Source of the DNA: Oscillospiraceae bacterium | Lineage (GTDB): Bacteria > Bacillota > Clostridia > Oscillospirales > Acutalibacteraceae | Direction: 5' to 3' | Length of the DNA: 64,000 nucleotides | Assembly (NCBI GenBank): GCA_015066045.1 | Contig: SVPD01000006.1 | Location: forward strand, 1-64,000 | In this document: piece after piece, positions 43,159 through 51,907 of the stretch | Numbering within the stretch: position 1 is the stretch's first letter | How the letters are laid out: each line of letters opens with the position of its first letter | Program-made: the position numbers and the translations under genes | The notes under the pieces: generated by a model | Told to the model about the DNA's origin: nothing | Databases searched by the model: none | The model's input: only the letters and a program-made list of their open reading frames with translations

Positions 43159-43524
43159 ATGGAGCTTGTAGAAATATTGACGCCTGATTTTTCTTTTGAG
43201 GATGACAGAGGCACACTCACACAAATTACACATCAGCCTTTTGCGCAGACCAATGCAGTTTTTTCACGTAAGGGGCAGGTGCGGGGGAATTACCACTACC
43301 ACAGATTTTCCAAAGAAATCTTTTTTATCATCTCCGGCAGTGTAAGAGTGCAGCTGAAGTATAATGAACGGTATGAAGAGCATAGCTTCCGCAGCGGAGA
43401 TATGTTTCTTATCAACGAAAACGTAAGACATCGGTTTGAATATGAAGAAGACACATATCTGGTCGTTTTTTACTCTTCAAAAGTAGAGCTTGATGACGGA
43501 ACAAAGGATATAGTATCAGAATAA
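43159..43524 (+). CDS. Cupin, WxcM/FdtA-like sugar isomerase domain
   Basis: This 121-residue single-domain cupin has motif 1 GNYHYHRFSKEIFFIISG and motif 2 SGDMFLINENVRHRFEY. The N-terminal DRGTLTQI resembles WxcM/FdtA-type proteins that isomerise 4-keto sugars. It closes the operon begun at 37408 and is separated by 33 bases from the secreted protein at 43558. With the SDR genes it points to a deoxy or keto-sugar intermediate. The 34-base gap after the SDR has a weak GAAAGG site. Confidence 0.8.
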   Translation: MELVEILTPDFSFEDDRGTLTQITHQPFAQTNAVFSRKGQVRGNYHYHRFSKEIFFIISGSVRVQLKYNERYEEHSFRSGDMFLINENVRHRFEYEEDTYLVVFYSSKVELDDGTKDIVSE

Positions 43525-43557
43525 CATATCTTTATAACATTAAAAGGAGGCATTTAT

Positions 43558-44913
43558 ATGTTTACATTCACTAAAATGATATCAGCCGTTACCGCATTTA
43601 TAATGATGCTGCTTCCCTCTGCTGCGCAGCCGGAGGAGAAGAAATGCAGCCCCGAATTCACGGGAACCTTTATTCAGTCGTGGATGACTGCTTCGTGGGA
43701 CGATGAGAGATGGGCTGAGGAAGCGGAAAATATGAAAAAGGCGGGTATAGAGTATCTGGTTCTCCAGTCTCTGGCTGACAAGGCCTATAAAAAGGACGGC
43801 GGCCAATGGAAGGTTTATTACGATACTGATGTAGAGGCACTTGCAGAGGCGACCTATATGGGTGACTGTCTGGAGCCTGCACTGAAAGCCTGTCAGGAGG
43901 CAGGCATCAAGGTGTTTGTCGGCCTTTCTATGTTTGACGATTTCTGGAGCGAGGCGGGTATAGGCTCTCTTTATCAGGATGTCTGCCGTGTGGCAGGGGA
44001 TATGATGGAGGATATATACACCAAATACGGTGAAAAGTACAAGGAAAGCCTTTACGGCTGGTATTATACACCCGAAATCAGCAACGGCTTTCTCTGTCAG
44101 TTTACTCTCAGCGGAATTATAAAGGGTATAAATCACATAATCGACAGAATTAACGAGGTCGATGCTTCAAAGCCTCTTCTTATGAGTCCCTTCTATTCGG
44201 AGTATATTGCTACCGGTCCCGTGGTTACACTCTGTAATTATGTGAGATTTTTTGACAAGGTAAACTTCAGAGACGGTGATATTTTTGCACCGCAGGATGC
44301 TATAGGTGCAAAATGGACCAGAGAAAAGAGCCTTGAGCTGACTTGGAAGATTTACAAGGCTGCTTTTGATACCTGTGATGCTGATATAAAGCTTTGGGCT
44401 AACTGTGAAAATTTCGACGGGGCAATCGCAAGTGAAATCCTCGGCGGCGCACTTTCTCCGAAAATCACGGAGTATAAGTCCAATATTACCGCTACACTTG
44501 ACCGCTTTGTACGTCAGATGGATGTCGCTTCCGAATATGCAGAAAATATTATCACCTTTTCCTATAATCATTATTACAGTCCCTCTAACGTAAATCCTGC
44601 ATTTATCAATACATATTACGATTATGTGGAAAACGGTTATGTGCTCGAAAACGAAGCACCTGAGGCTCCCGAAAATCTTAAGCTGACACAGACGGAAAAC
44701 GGTACTGAGATTTCGTGGGATGAGGCAGAGGATAATTTCGGCATCGCTTATTACCGCCTCGAAAAGGACGGTGAGTTCCTCGGTCGAGTCGATAAGTATT
44801 ACGGCACGGAAAAGAACTGTCTTGTCGATGAAAACCCGTCTGCAGGCAGTGTATACACCATCGAAGCCGTAGATGCTGCGGGAAACAGTACGGGAAAAAT
44901 AACCATTAACTGA
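43558..44913 (+). CDS. Secreted DUF4434-like protein with C-terminal Fn3-like domain
   Basis: This 451-residue protein has a signal peptide (about 1-24). A TIM-barrel-like domain follows (about 35-350), beginning FTGTFIQSWMTASWDDERWAEEAENMKKAGIEYLVLQS, as in DUF4434 proteins thought to be glycoside hydrolase-like. Acidic residues in YGWYYTPEIS and LWANCENFDG could be catalytic. A beta-sandwich domain closes the protein (about 365-450, PEAPENLKLTQTENGTEISWDEAEDN). It is preceded by AAAGGAGG. It could be the last gene of the glycan operon or an independent carbohydrate-active surface protein. Confidence 0.78.
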   Translation: MFTFTKMISAVTAFIMMLLPSAAQPEEKKCSPEFTGTFIQSWMTASWDDERWAEEAENMKKAGIEYLVLQSLADKAYKKDGGQWKVYYDTDVEALAEATYMGDCLEPALKACQEAGIKVFVGLSMFDDFWSEAGIGSLYQDVCRVAGDMMEDIYTKYGEKYKESLYGWYYTPEISNGFLCQFTLSGIIKGINHIIDRINEVDASKPLLMSPFYSEYIATGPVVTLCNYVRFFDKVNFRDGDIFAPQDAIGAKWTREKSLELTWKIYKAAFDTCDADIKLWANCENFDGAIASEILGGALSPKITEYKSNITATLDRFVRQMDVASEYAENIITFSYNHYYSPSNVNPAFINTYYDYVENGYVLENEAPEAPENLKLTQTENGTEISWDEAEDNFGIAYYRLEKDGEFLGRVDKYYGTEKNCLVDENPSAGSVYTIEAVDAAGNSTGKITIN

Positions 44914-44925
44914 TGCATTTATATG

Positions 44926-44958
44926 CCGGACAGGAGCTGAAAAGACCTGTCCGGTTTT
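44926..44958 (+). terminator. Terminator after the DUF4434-like gene
   Basis: CCGGACAGG (44926-44934) pairs perfectly with CCTGTCCGG (44946-44954), followed by TTTTC. Confidence 0.85.
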
Positions 44959-45033
44959 CTCTCTGCAGGCAGAAAAGCTCTGCTTTCACCACTTCTCTTC
45001 TTCGGCATAGAATGAAGCGGGAGGTGATTTATT

Positions 45034-45441
45034 GTGTCAACATCTTGCAGAAGCTGCAGAACCGGCTGCACGGTAATCGCAGTAGCGGTGAGCCTCGTTT
45101 TAGGGGTAATCGCTGCTTTTCTGAGAATAACTGCTGCCGTTACCGTTACGCCTGCCTTTTTGTGGGTGCTTCTCGGTATTTCTGTAGTGTACCTTGCCGT
45201 CGTTCTGATTTCATCAGCTCTTTACCGTAAAGGCTGCTGCGAGGATTTGTGCAGTATAGTCAATGCTTTGCTTGCGGGAATTCTCGGTACAGTGCTGCTT
45301 TCTGTCGTTCTTCTTGCCATCGAGTTTGCGGCAACCAGTATACTCGGAGCGGTTCTGACAGGTACACTTCTGTTCTTCTTCTTTCTGACAGTGACTTCCA
45401 CGGCCTGCCTCGTGCGCTGCTTCTTTGATTGTAACGATTAA
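45034..45441 (+). CDS. Small Cys-rich four-helix membrane protein
   Basis: A GTG at 45034, nine bases after GGAGG, starts a 135-residue protein with about four hydrophobic helices. Cysteine clusters sit at both ends and in the middle: MSTSCRSCRTGC at the start, RKGCCEDLCS in the loop, and CLVRCFFDCND at the end. Small four-helix Cys-rich proteins of this sort are found in Clostridia, but no function is known to me. Cysteine spacing could bind metal or form disulfides. It stands alone between a terminator and a repeated hairpin. Confidence 0.65.
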   Translation: MSTSCRSCRTGCTVIAVAVSLVLGVIAAFLRITAAVTVTPAFLWVLLGISVVYLAVVLISSALYRKGCCEDLCSIVNALLAGILGTVLLSVVLLAIEFAATSILGAVLTGTLLFFFFLTVTSTACLVRCFFDCND

Positions 45442-45502
45442 AAAAGCGAGGCTTTAAGGCTGTTTTGCCGTGTAACAGAGATATAATTCTGATTAATGAA
45501 AC

Positions 45503-45567
45503 AAAACAGATGTATTTGGCTGAAATCAACCTGATACATCTGTTTTTGTTTTGCTTTTTGGTCTGCG
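45503..45567. repeat. Dispersed hairpin repeat, copy 1
   Basis: AAAACAGATGTAT (45503-45515) pairs with ATACATCTGTTTT (45534-45546); inside it lies GGCTGAAATCAACC. The 3' flank TTGTTTTGCTTTTTGGTCTGCGCT is shared, in inverted orientation, with copy 2 at 51729-51788 (quoted parts: GCTTTTTGGTCTGCGCT). Copy 3 is at 55697-55756. It also works as a terminator between the convergent genes at 45034 and 45652. Confidence 0.75.
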
Positions 45568-45651
45568 CTTACTACGGCAGCCCCTTTTCTTTTGCTTTTG
45601 CGGCAAATGAAGCAGTCACTGCTTATACAGAATTAATTCTGTGACAGGAAA

Positions 45652-46347
45652 TTATACCTTTTTGCAGGCCTTTACAAATTCATTGAAAAGCTGCTGCTGC
45701 AGAGCATCCTTTTTACTCATATGCTCCGGATGCCACTGTACGCCGAGACAGAAGGGGTGTCCGGTCAGCTCGAGCGCCTCGATAAAGCCGTCCTCACTTT
45801 CGGCACCTACGGTAAGACCTTCACCGACTGTCTCCACTGCCTGATGGTGGAGACTGTTTACTCCGAACTCTTTTCTGCCGAAAATGGCGTGGAGCTTAGT
45901 GTCCTCGGTGACGGCTACAGAGTGAATTGCCTTGGCTCTTTTAAGAAAATCCGAATGATTGCACTTTTTTATCTCTGAGATGTCCTGATAAAGAGTGCCG
46001 CCGTTTATCACATTCAGAAGCTGAAAGCCTCTGCAGATGCAGAGGATAGGCTTACCTGTTTTAACGAAGGCAAGATAAAGCGAAAACTCGGCTCTGTCAC
46101 GCAGCTCGTTCGGCTTTCCGCATTTTTCCTGTCGCTCTCTGCCGTAAAGAGCCGGCTCGATGTCTGCTCCGCCGGGCAGAAGGAGACCGTCACATTCCAT
46201 AGCCTCCGCTATGGCTTTTTCGATGTCGTCATGCTCAAGCCATTTTACATCGGCACCGCCTCTCTCGAGACTTTTTACATATTTGCCTTTCATATATTTT
46301 CTGAAAAGGTCTGTTCCCATCTGCGGTATGGCAATTACGGTTTTCAT
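45652..46347 (-). CDS. Class I glutamine-amidotransferase-like hydrolase, peptidase C26 (PuuD-like)
   Basis: The ATG at 46347 follows AAGGAGAG and gives 231 residues. Catalytic motifs are the nucleophile Cys in ILCICRGFQLLNV and the His-Glu pair in GVQWHPEHM. The oxyanion region is GLLLPGGADIEPALYG. The family hydrolyses gamma-glutamyl bonds such as gamma-glutamyl-GABA; the exact substrate is not visible. It is convergent with the Cys-rich gene and divergent from the C-S lyase fusion at 46482. Confidence 0.88.
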   Translation of the reverse strand: MKTVIAIPQMGTDLFRKYMKGKYVKSLERGGADVKWLEHDDIEKAIAEAMECDGLLLPGGADIEPALYGRERQEKCGKPNELRDRAEFSLYLAFVKTGKPILCICRGFQLLNVINGGTLYQDISEIKKCNHSDFLKRAKAIHSVAVTEDTKLHAIFGRKEFGVNSLHHQAVETVGEGLTVGAESEDGFIEALELTGHPFCLGVQWHPEHMSKKDALQQQLFNEFVKACKKV

Positions 46348-46421
46348 AGCTCTCTCCTTAGGGGCTCGGAGTACACCCGTTACCCGATGACAATAATATA
46401 TAAGAATATTAGCAGATATGT

Positions 46422-46450
46422 TTGACAATGTCAATGAGGAATGCTATTAT
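46422..46450 (+). promoter_or_regulatory. Promoter of the C-S lyase fusion gene
   Basis: TTGACA (46422-46427), 17 bp and TATTAT (46445-46450). The interval before the start codon is about 30 bases and contains AAAGGAGAG. Confidence 0.75.
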
Positions 46451-46481
46451 TAAACAGAAGAAAATTTAAAGGAGAGATATG

Positions 46482-48248
46482 ATGAAATACGATTTCACGA
46501 GCGTTCCTGACAGAAGAAACTGCGGCAGTAATAAGTGGAACGCAGCGAAAAACGCATCTACGGAAAATGTACCTCTTTCAGTGGCGGATATGGAGTTTTA
46601 TCCTGCACCGCAGATAGTTTCCGCCATTAAAAAGACCGCCGAAAGCTCTGTTCTCGGCTATACGAGTGCTACGGAGGAATATTATGATGCAGTGATAGGC
46701 TGGATGAAAAGACGGCACGGCTTTGATGTTAAAAAGGAGTGGATTATAAACACTCCGGGCGTGGTGGATGCTCTGGCCATTCTCATTCAGGCGGCGACCA
46801 ATCCGGGGGACGGGGTGATTATTCTCACACCTGTTTATTATCCCTTCGATATGGCAGTTCTGGCTAAAAGCAGAAAAATTATCTACAGTGAGCTGATTAA
46901 TAAGGACGGCAGATACGAAATAGATTATGCCGATCTGGAGAAAAAATGTAAAAAGGCCAAGGCTATTCTTTTCTGTAATCCGCACAATCCCGTGGGCAGA
47001 GTGTGGACGGAGGAGGAGCTCAGCAGGGTAGCGGATATATGCTGCCGTAACGGGGTGTTTATCATCGACGATGAGATTCATCACGACATAATTATGCCCG
47101 GCTATAAGCATACCGTTATGGCCAAGATAGGCGGACAGGTGCTCAGTAATATCGCCGTATGCACCGCACCGAGCAAAAGCTTTAATCTGGCAGGTCTGCA
47201 GTGCTCAAATATTATTATCCCCGATTCCAAAATCTGTGCCAAGGCTACTGCCTGCAGCCTTTTCAATATGCAGATTGGACTGAATATTTTTGCCTATCCC
47301 TCCTGTATCGCAGCCTACAATGAATGTGAGGACTGGCTGGAGGAAATGCTGACGGTGGTTCACGGCAATGCTCTTTTAGTAGAGAGCTTTATGGCGGAAA
47401 ATTTCCCTGAAATCAAAGTGTCGCCTCTCGAGGGCACCTATCTTCAGTGGCTTGATATGAGAGGTCTCGGTATGACACACACCGAGCTTCGTGAAATGCT
47501 CGAGGGGGCAGGCCTTTATCTGGATAACGGTGAGATGTTCGGTCCTTTGGGCAGAGGCTTCCAGAGAATTAATCTTGCCTGCGCCAAAGCTACCGTAGAA
47601 AAGGCTCTTGTCCGCTTTAAAAATGCGGTAGAGCAGGTCAGAAAAGGCTGGGAAGAAAAGGGCAGACCTTACCATAAAACGCTTCTTGTGGGCGAAAAGC
47701 TCGAAAACTTCGTTTATGACTCACCGAGAGGAACGGGACTCACACTCACGGGAGACAGAAAAACTCTCATCGTATTTTCCAGATTTTATGACTGCGAGCT
47801 TTGCAAGGCTCTTCTGGCTATGTTCACTGCGGCCTATCCTATGTTCAGAGCGGCAGGCTGCGACATTAAATTCGTTATGCAGACCGACAGGGAGGTTCTC
47901 TCTGCTCATCAGAAAAAGTTCCCCTTTGAGCTTATCGGCGATCCGAAATGTGAGCTCTATGACAAATATAACGTCTTTGAGGCTGACGGTATAGTAAATA
48001 TGCTTGCAGGAGATAAGCTTATCGAGCTCGCAATAGGAAAGAATGTATATAAGCTTCTTAATCTTGATATGATTGAATCGATAAATTCCGCTCTCGAGCC
48101 CGCTGAAAAAACGGAAGGACCGAGAGAGAATCAGCTTTGCGCCTTCGTAGGTGTGGACAGAGATATGAGGGTTATCTATTCCCATTATTCCAAAACAATG
48201 ACAGACCTTCCGGATGTGAAGGAAATAATCGGAATGTTAAGAAAATAA
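46482..48248 (+). CDS. PatB/MalY-type PLP C-S lyase fused to a thioredoxin-like domain
   Basis: Two adjacent ATGs (46479, 46482) follow AAAGGAGAG. The first 390 of about 589 residues are a fold-type I aminotransferase. DMEFYPAPQIV is the MalY/PatB start region, FCNPHNPVGRVW a core motif, and SKSFNLAGLQCSN carries the PLP lysine (Lys233). Residues about 400-589 form an AhpC/TSA-like redoxin domain (VGEKLENFVYDSP, then FSRFYDCELCKALL with CxxC at 439/442, and ELIGDPKCELYDKYNV). Cystathionine beta-lyase or cysteine desulfhydrase activity would release sulfide or thiols; the redoxin domain could reduce or relay them. Such a fusion is unusual. A permease gene follows 11 bases later. Confidence 0.85.
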   Translation: MKYDFTSVPDRRNCGSNKWNAAKNASTENVPLSVADMEFYPAPQIVSAIKKTAESSVLGYTSATEEYYDAVIGWMKRRHGFDVKKEWIINTPGVVDALAILIQAATNPGDGVIILTPVYYPFDMAVLAKSRKIIYSELINKDGRYEIDYADLEKKCKKAKAILFCNPHNPVGRVWTEEELSRVADICCRNGVFIIDDEIHHDIIMPGYKHTVMAKIGGQVLSNIAVCTAPSKSFNLAGLQCSNIIIPDSKICAKATACSLFNMQIGLNIFAYPSCIAAYNECEDWLEEMLTVVHGNALLVESFMAENFPEIKVSPLEGTYLQWLDMRGLGMTHTELREMLEGAGLYLDNGEMFGPLGRGFQRINLACAKATVEKALVRFKNAVEQVRKGWEEKGRPYHKTLLVGEKLENFVYDSPRGTGLTLTGDRKTLIVFSRFYDCELCKALLAMFTAAYPMFRAAGCDIKFVMQTDREVLSAHQKKFPFELIGDPKCELYDKYNVFEADGIVNMLAGDKLIELAIGKNVYKLLNLDMIESINSALEPAEKTEGPRENQLCAFVGVDRDMRVIYSHYSKTMTDLPDVKEIIGMLRK

Positions 48249-48259
48249 GGAGTAGAAAA

Positions 48260-49639
48260 ATGAGTAACGTTAAAGAAAAAAAGAAGCTTAGTGTAGCCGA
48301 GCTTGCCTGCTACGGTATCGGCAACTGCATCGGCTCAGGTATTTTTGTTTCCATGGGTACGGCCATCGGCTTTACGGGACGCTCCATCACTCTGGCACTG
48401 GTAGCGGCGTGTATAGTGGTTCTTTTCGCCTATGCCTATAAAACGCTTATGTCGGGTATGTTTGTTCTGCCCGGAGGAAACTACAGTCAGTCGGCACTTC
48501 TGCAGCCGCCTCTTCTGGTCGGTGTTACTGCCATTTCGGGTATTTTTGCGGGACTTGCCTTTGCTATGTACGGTCTGTCCGTGGTGGAATATGCTTCCAT
48601 TATTTTCCCGCAGATAGCACCCTACGGTAAATTCGTAGCCATAGGCATCATAACTCTTTTCTTTGTTACCACATTTATGGGCGGCAAATTTATGGGTAAA
48701 TTCAACCTCATTATGGTCGGAGTGCTCATCCTTTCGCTTTTCGTATACATAATAGCAGGTCTTCCAAAGGTAGATTATTCTACTGTAAATCCTTTCTCTG
48801 AAAACTATTTCAGTGACGGTCCCTTCGGCTTTATTATGGCCGTGGCCATGATGAGCTTTGCCTGTCAGGGTGCCACCAGACCTATCGAAATGACTCCCGA
48901 CGCCAAAGATCCCAAGCGTTCACTTCCCAAGGCAATTCTTATCGCTTCCTTTGTGGTTATGATAGTTTACGTGCTTATCGCCATCGTTACTGCCGGTGTT
49001 CTTCCCATAGAGGAGGTAGCCGATAAGAACCTCGGTGTGGTAGCAGAGAAGATTTTCCCGTACCCCGTTTATGTTGTCTTCACTCTCGGCGGTGCCTGCT
49101 TTGCCATAGCCACATCTCTTTACGGCGCCATCGCAGGAATACAGCATCCTATGCTGGCCACCATCGATGACGGCTGGCTTCCCGCCGTACTCGGCAAAAA
49201 GACGAAAAAGGGCTATCCTTGGGTAATGATGCTCGTCCTTTATCTGTTTGCGGTTATTCCTGTTTTTGTCGATATGGGACTTGATGACCTTATTTCACTT
49301 ATGATGATTCCCACTATGATTCTCAATCTCATAAATAACTGTCTTATGTTCAGACTTCTGAAAAAATATCCCGAGGCATGGAAAAAGAGCTTTTTCCATA
49401 TGCCCAAGGCTGCTTTCGTTGTTACTATAATTCTGGCCATTATTGCTGACCTTCTTATCAGCGTTTCCCTTTTCACCACTCTCGAATCGGGAGACCAGTA
49501 TCTGATCATAGGTATGGTTGCCTTCCTGTTCATTTTCAGCTTCTACAGGATAAAGGCAGGAAAAATCGACCTGAAGGCTCTCAGTCAGGCTAAGGAGCAG
49601 GCTGAAAGAGCAGTCGAGGAAAGTATGGCGGCTAACTGA
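48260..49639 (+). CDS. APC-superfamily amino-acid permease
   Basis: The ATG at 48260 follows AATAAGGAGTAG and gives 459 residues with 12 hydrophobic segments. The APC entry motif is AELACYGIGNCIGSGIFVSMG (quoted in two parts: AELACYGIGNC and IGSGIFVSMG). FACQGATRPIEMTPDAKDPKRSLPKA follows in the middle (core: FACQGATRPIEM). These proteins import amino acids with protons or by exchange. It is directly downstream of the PatB-type C-S lyase fusion, so a sulfur amino acid such as cystathionine or cystine is a sensible guess. This is inferred from context. Confidence 0.88.
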   Translation: MSNVKEKKKLSVAELACYGIGNCIGSGIFVSMGTAIGFTGRSITLALVAACIVVLFAYAYKTLMSGMFVLPGGNYSQSALLQPPLLVGVTAISGIFAGLAFAMYGLSVVEYASIIFPQIAPYGKFVAIGIITLFFVTTFMGGKFMGKFNLIMVGVLILSLFVYIIAGLPKVDYSTVNPFSENYFSDGPFGFIMAVAMMSFACQGATRPIEMTPDAKDPKRSLPKAILIASFVVMIVYVLIAIVTAGVLPIEEVADKNLGVVAEKIFPYPVYVVFTLGGACFAIATSLYGAIAGIQHPMLATIDDGWLPAVLGKKTKKGYPWVMMLVLYLFAVIPVFVDMGLDDLISLMMIPTMILNLINNCLMFRLLKKYPEAWKKSFFHMPKAAFVVTIILAIIADLLISVSLFTTLESGDQYLIIGMVAFLFIFSFYRIKAGKIDLKALSQAKEQAERAVEESMAAN

Positions 49640-49654
49640 AAATGAGGTTGAATT

Positions 49655-51154
49655 ATGAAGTTTGATTTAAAGAATTTTACTGTAAAAATCATCTGTGAGG
49701 GCGAAAAAACCGATGCCTTCACAGAGACTGAGCTGAGAGAAAAGGAGCTCGATTTGTATTTAACCGCCACGGCAGACAAGCCGAAATTCGTCGAGCTTCA
49801 CTGGCAGGCAGACACGGACGAAGACTTACTCGTACTCGGCGATGCATGGGAGAGGAGCTACGGTAATCTGCAGTTTCTTCCTCTGGCTGAAAATGACCGA
49901 TGGATGCCCTGGTATTTTATGGCTACGGATAAAATAAGGTGCTTCTGCTTCGGTGTGAAGACAGGCTGCAATTCCTTCGTCAGCTTCAGGTATGATAAAG
50001 ACGGCATAACTGCTCTCGTGGACGTGAGAAACGGCGGCAGCGGTGTTCATCTGGGCGGCAGAAGGCTCTGTCTTGCCACCTTCGTCTGTGAGGAATATGA
50101 CGACGGAGAGGTCGTGAAAAACCTCAGTGATTACTGCGGCAAGCTCTGCGAAAATCCGGTTCTGCCCAAGGAAAGAATTTACGGCGGTAATAACTGGTAT
50201 TACGCCTACGGAAAGAGCAGCTATGAGCAGATTATTTCCGACACCCGTCTGCTGGTGAGCCTTTCTGAGGGCATAGAAAACAGGCCCTTTGAGGTAATTG
50301 ACGACTGTTGGCAGAAAAAGAAATGCGCAGGTCCGTGGCTTCCGAACAGAAAGTTCAGGGATATGAAAAAGCTGGCCGATGAGATTAAAGAGCTGGGGGC
50401 AAAGCCCGGTATTTGGGTGCGCCTTCTTCGCAATAAGGATTTAAGGCTTAAAGGAAGCTACAGAATAAAGCGTAAGGGCAGAAGAACCTATCTTGATCCC
50501 ACCCATCCCGAGGTACAGAAATACATAAGAGCAGACATCGAGCGGATAAAGGGCTGGGGCTATGAGCTCATAAAGCACGACTTTTCCACGGCAGACCTTT
50601 TCGGTGATTACGGCGGAAATCTTACCTGCGGCATTACCAATATCGACCGCTGGCATTTCTACGATAAAACCAAAACAAATGCCGAAATAGTTTTAGATTT
50701 CTACCGTCTCATCAAGGAGGCGGCAGGGGATATGTATATCATCGGCTGTAACACCGTTTCCCATCTTTCTGCGGGCTTGGTACATATCTACAGAACCGGA
50801 GACGATACCAGCGGCGTGGAATGGAACAGAACGAGGGATTACGGCGTAAACACTCTTGCCTTCCGTCTGGCACAGAATGAGAAATTTTATATGTGCGATG
50901 CGGACTGCGTAGGTATAAAGAAGGACAATATTCCGTGGGAAAAGAACGGCCGGTGGCTGCATCTTCTTTCATACAGTAACACGCCTCTGTTTGTTTCCTG
51001 CTGCGATGACATCGGTCAGAGGCAGAGAAACGATCTGAAAAAGGCATTCAAGGTCTTCAATGAGCAGCATAGCTTTAAGCCTGTCGATATTTTCGACACC
51101 CGTATCCCGAAGGAATGGGAGATTGACGGTGAGACAGTCAGATATGAATGGTAA
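49655..51154 (+). CDS. Alpha-galactosidase-like TIM-barrel glycosidase (melibiase-like)
   Basis: This 499-residue protein lacks a signal peptide, so it is cytoplasmic. After an N-terminal beta domain (about 1-165) comes a (beta/alpha)8 barrel. It carries FEVIDDCWQ, KPGIWVRLLRNKD, YLDPTHPEV, and the probable nucleophile in GYELIKHDFSTADLFGDYG. Near the end MCDADCVGI fits the second acidic residue region of GH27/GH36-type enzymes. The exact family (GH36 or related) and sugar are uncertain. It starts 15 bases after the permease stop with a GAGGTTG site and may be read from the same transcript. Confidence 0.72.
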   Translation: MKFDLKNFTVKIICEGEKTDAFTETELREKELDLYLTATADKPKFVELHWQADTDEDLLVLGDAWERSYGNLQFLPLAENDRWMPWYFMATDKIRCFCFGVKTGCNSFVSFRYDKDGITALVDVRNGGSGVHLGGRRLCLATFVCEEYDDGEVVKNLSDYCGKLCENPVLPKERIYGGNNWYYAYGKSSYEQIISDTRLLVSLSEGIENRPFEVIDDCWQKKKCAGPWLPNRKFRDMKKLADEIKELGAKPGIWVRLLRNKDLRLKGSYRIKRKGRRTYLDPTHPEVQKYIRADIERIKGWGYELIKHDFSTADLFGDYGGNLTCGITNIDRWHFYDKTKTNAEIVLDFYRLIKEAAGDMYIIGCNTVSHLSAGLVHIYRTGDDTSGVEWNRTRDYGVNTLAFRLAQNEKFYMCDADCVGIKKDNIPWEKNGRWLHLLSYSNTPLFVSCCDDIGQRQRNDLKKAFKVFNEQHSFKPVDIFDTRIPKEWEIDGETVRYEW

Positions 51155-51168
51155 TTTCATATATCCTA

Positions 51169-51197
51169 TTGCAAAAAGGATAAAATAGTGTTAATAT
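51169..51197 (+). promoter_or_regulatory. Promoter of the acidic-protein gene
   Basis: TTGCAA (51169-51174), 17 bp and TAATAT (51192-51197), the same pattern as at 37317-37345. Confidence 0.6.
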
Positions 51198-51231
51198 ACT
51201 CGGGTATAAAACAAAAGAACGGAGAATAATA

Positions 51232-51714
51232 ATGGCATATTTCTACAAAAAAGACGGGGAAATCTTTATTCCCGAAAAAATCAATCCTGACCTCGTAAGA
51301 CTTGCTCACGGTATAATCAAAACCTGTAAGCTTTCCTTCAGGTATCAGATGAAGTCCACCTCTCTTCAGAATGCACTCAAGGCAGGCAAGGACGCACAGA
51401 TGCTTTCTCTTATCCAGAAATGTCTCGAGAAAAACAGAAAGCTTTACGATCAGGATATGGCTCTTACAGGCGTTACCGTCGGTGAGGTTGACGAAGCCTT
51501 CTTCGCAGACAAGGACACAGAGTTTCTTAAAGCTCAGATGCAGCTTCTTCTCGACTTCGCTGCTATCAATACCGTAATCGACTCCAAGCTTATGAGTCTT
51601 CTCAGCGCAAGCTGCGAAAAGGTACTCGGTACTCCTATCAATAAAATCAAATTCTTCACAAATCAGGATGTAATTCTTGAGCTTGATGAGGAAGACGAAG
51701 AGACAGAGGAATAA
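51232..51714 (+). CDS. Conserved-looking cytoplasmic protein of unknown function, acidic tail
   Basis: This 160-residue, mostly helical protein starts MAYFYKKDGEIFIPEKINPD. Its middle contains LSLIQKCLEKNRKLYDQDMA and the C-terminus is strongly acidic (ELDEEDEETEE). There is no signal or membrane segment. Its own promoter and an AACGGAG site support it being a real gene. No family is recognised. The gene is monocistronic and ends just before repeat copy 2. Confidence 0.7.
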   Translation: MAYFYKKDGEIFIPEKINPDLVRLAHGIIKTCKLSFRYQMKSTSLQNALKAGKDAQMLSLIQKCLEKNRKLYDQDMALTGVTVGEVDEAFFADKDTEFLKAQMQLLLDFAAINTVIDSKLMSLLSASCEKVLGTPINKIKFFTNQDVILELDEEDEETEE

Positions 51715-51728
51715 AGGGTGTCGCACTG

Positions 51729-51788
51729 AGCGCAGACCAAAAAGCAAAACAAAAAACAGATGTGTTTAAGTCAACACATCTGTTTTTA
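51729..51788. repeat. Dispersed hairpin repeat, copy 2 (inverted flank)
   Basis: ACAGATGTGTT (51756-51766) pairs with AACACATCTGT (51773-51783) and T's follow. Its left flank AGCGCAGACCAAAAAGC (51729-51745) is the reverse complement of the right flank of copy 1. It terminates the acidic-protein gene. From 51789 to 51907 no further feature is seen. Confidence 0.75.
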
Positions 51789-51907
51789 TGTTATATGGAA
51801 TAATATGGTGTTGCATATAACGGATATTTGCTTTTTCAGACGTTTTTTTCGCCCTCTCAAAGCATATTCATACTTCTGCTGCATCTTATTGCAGCCTTGG
51901 ATACAGG

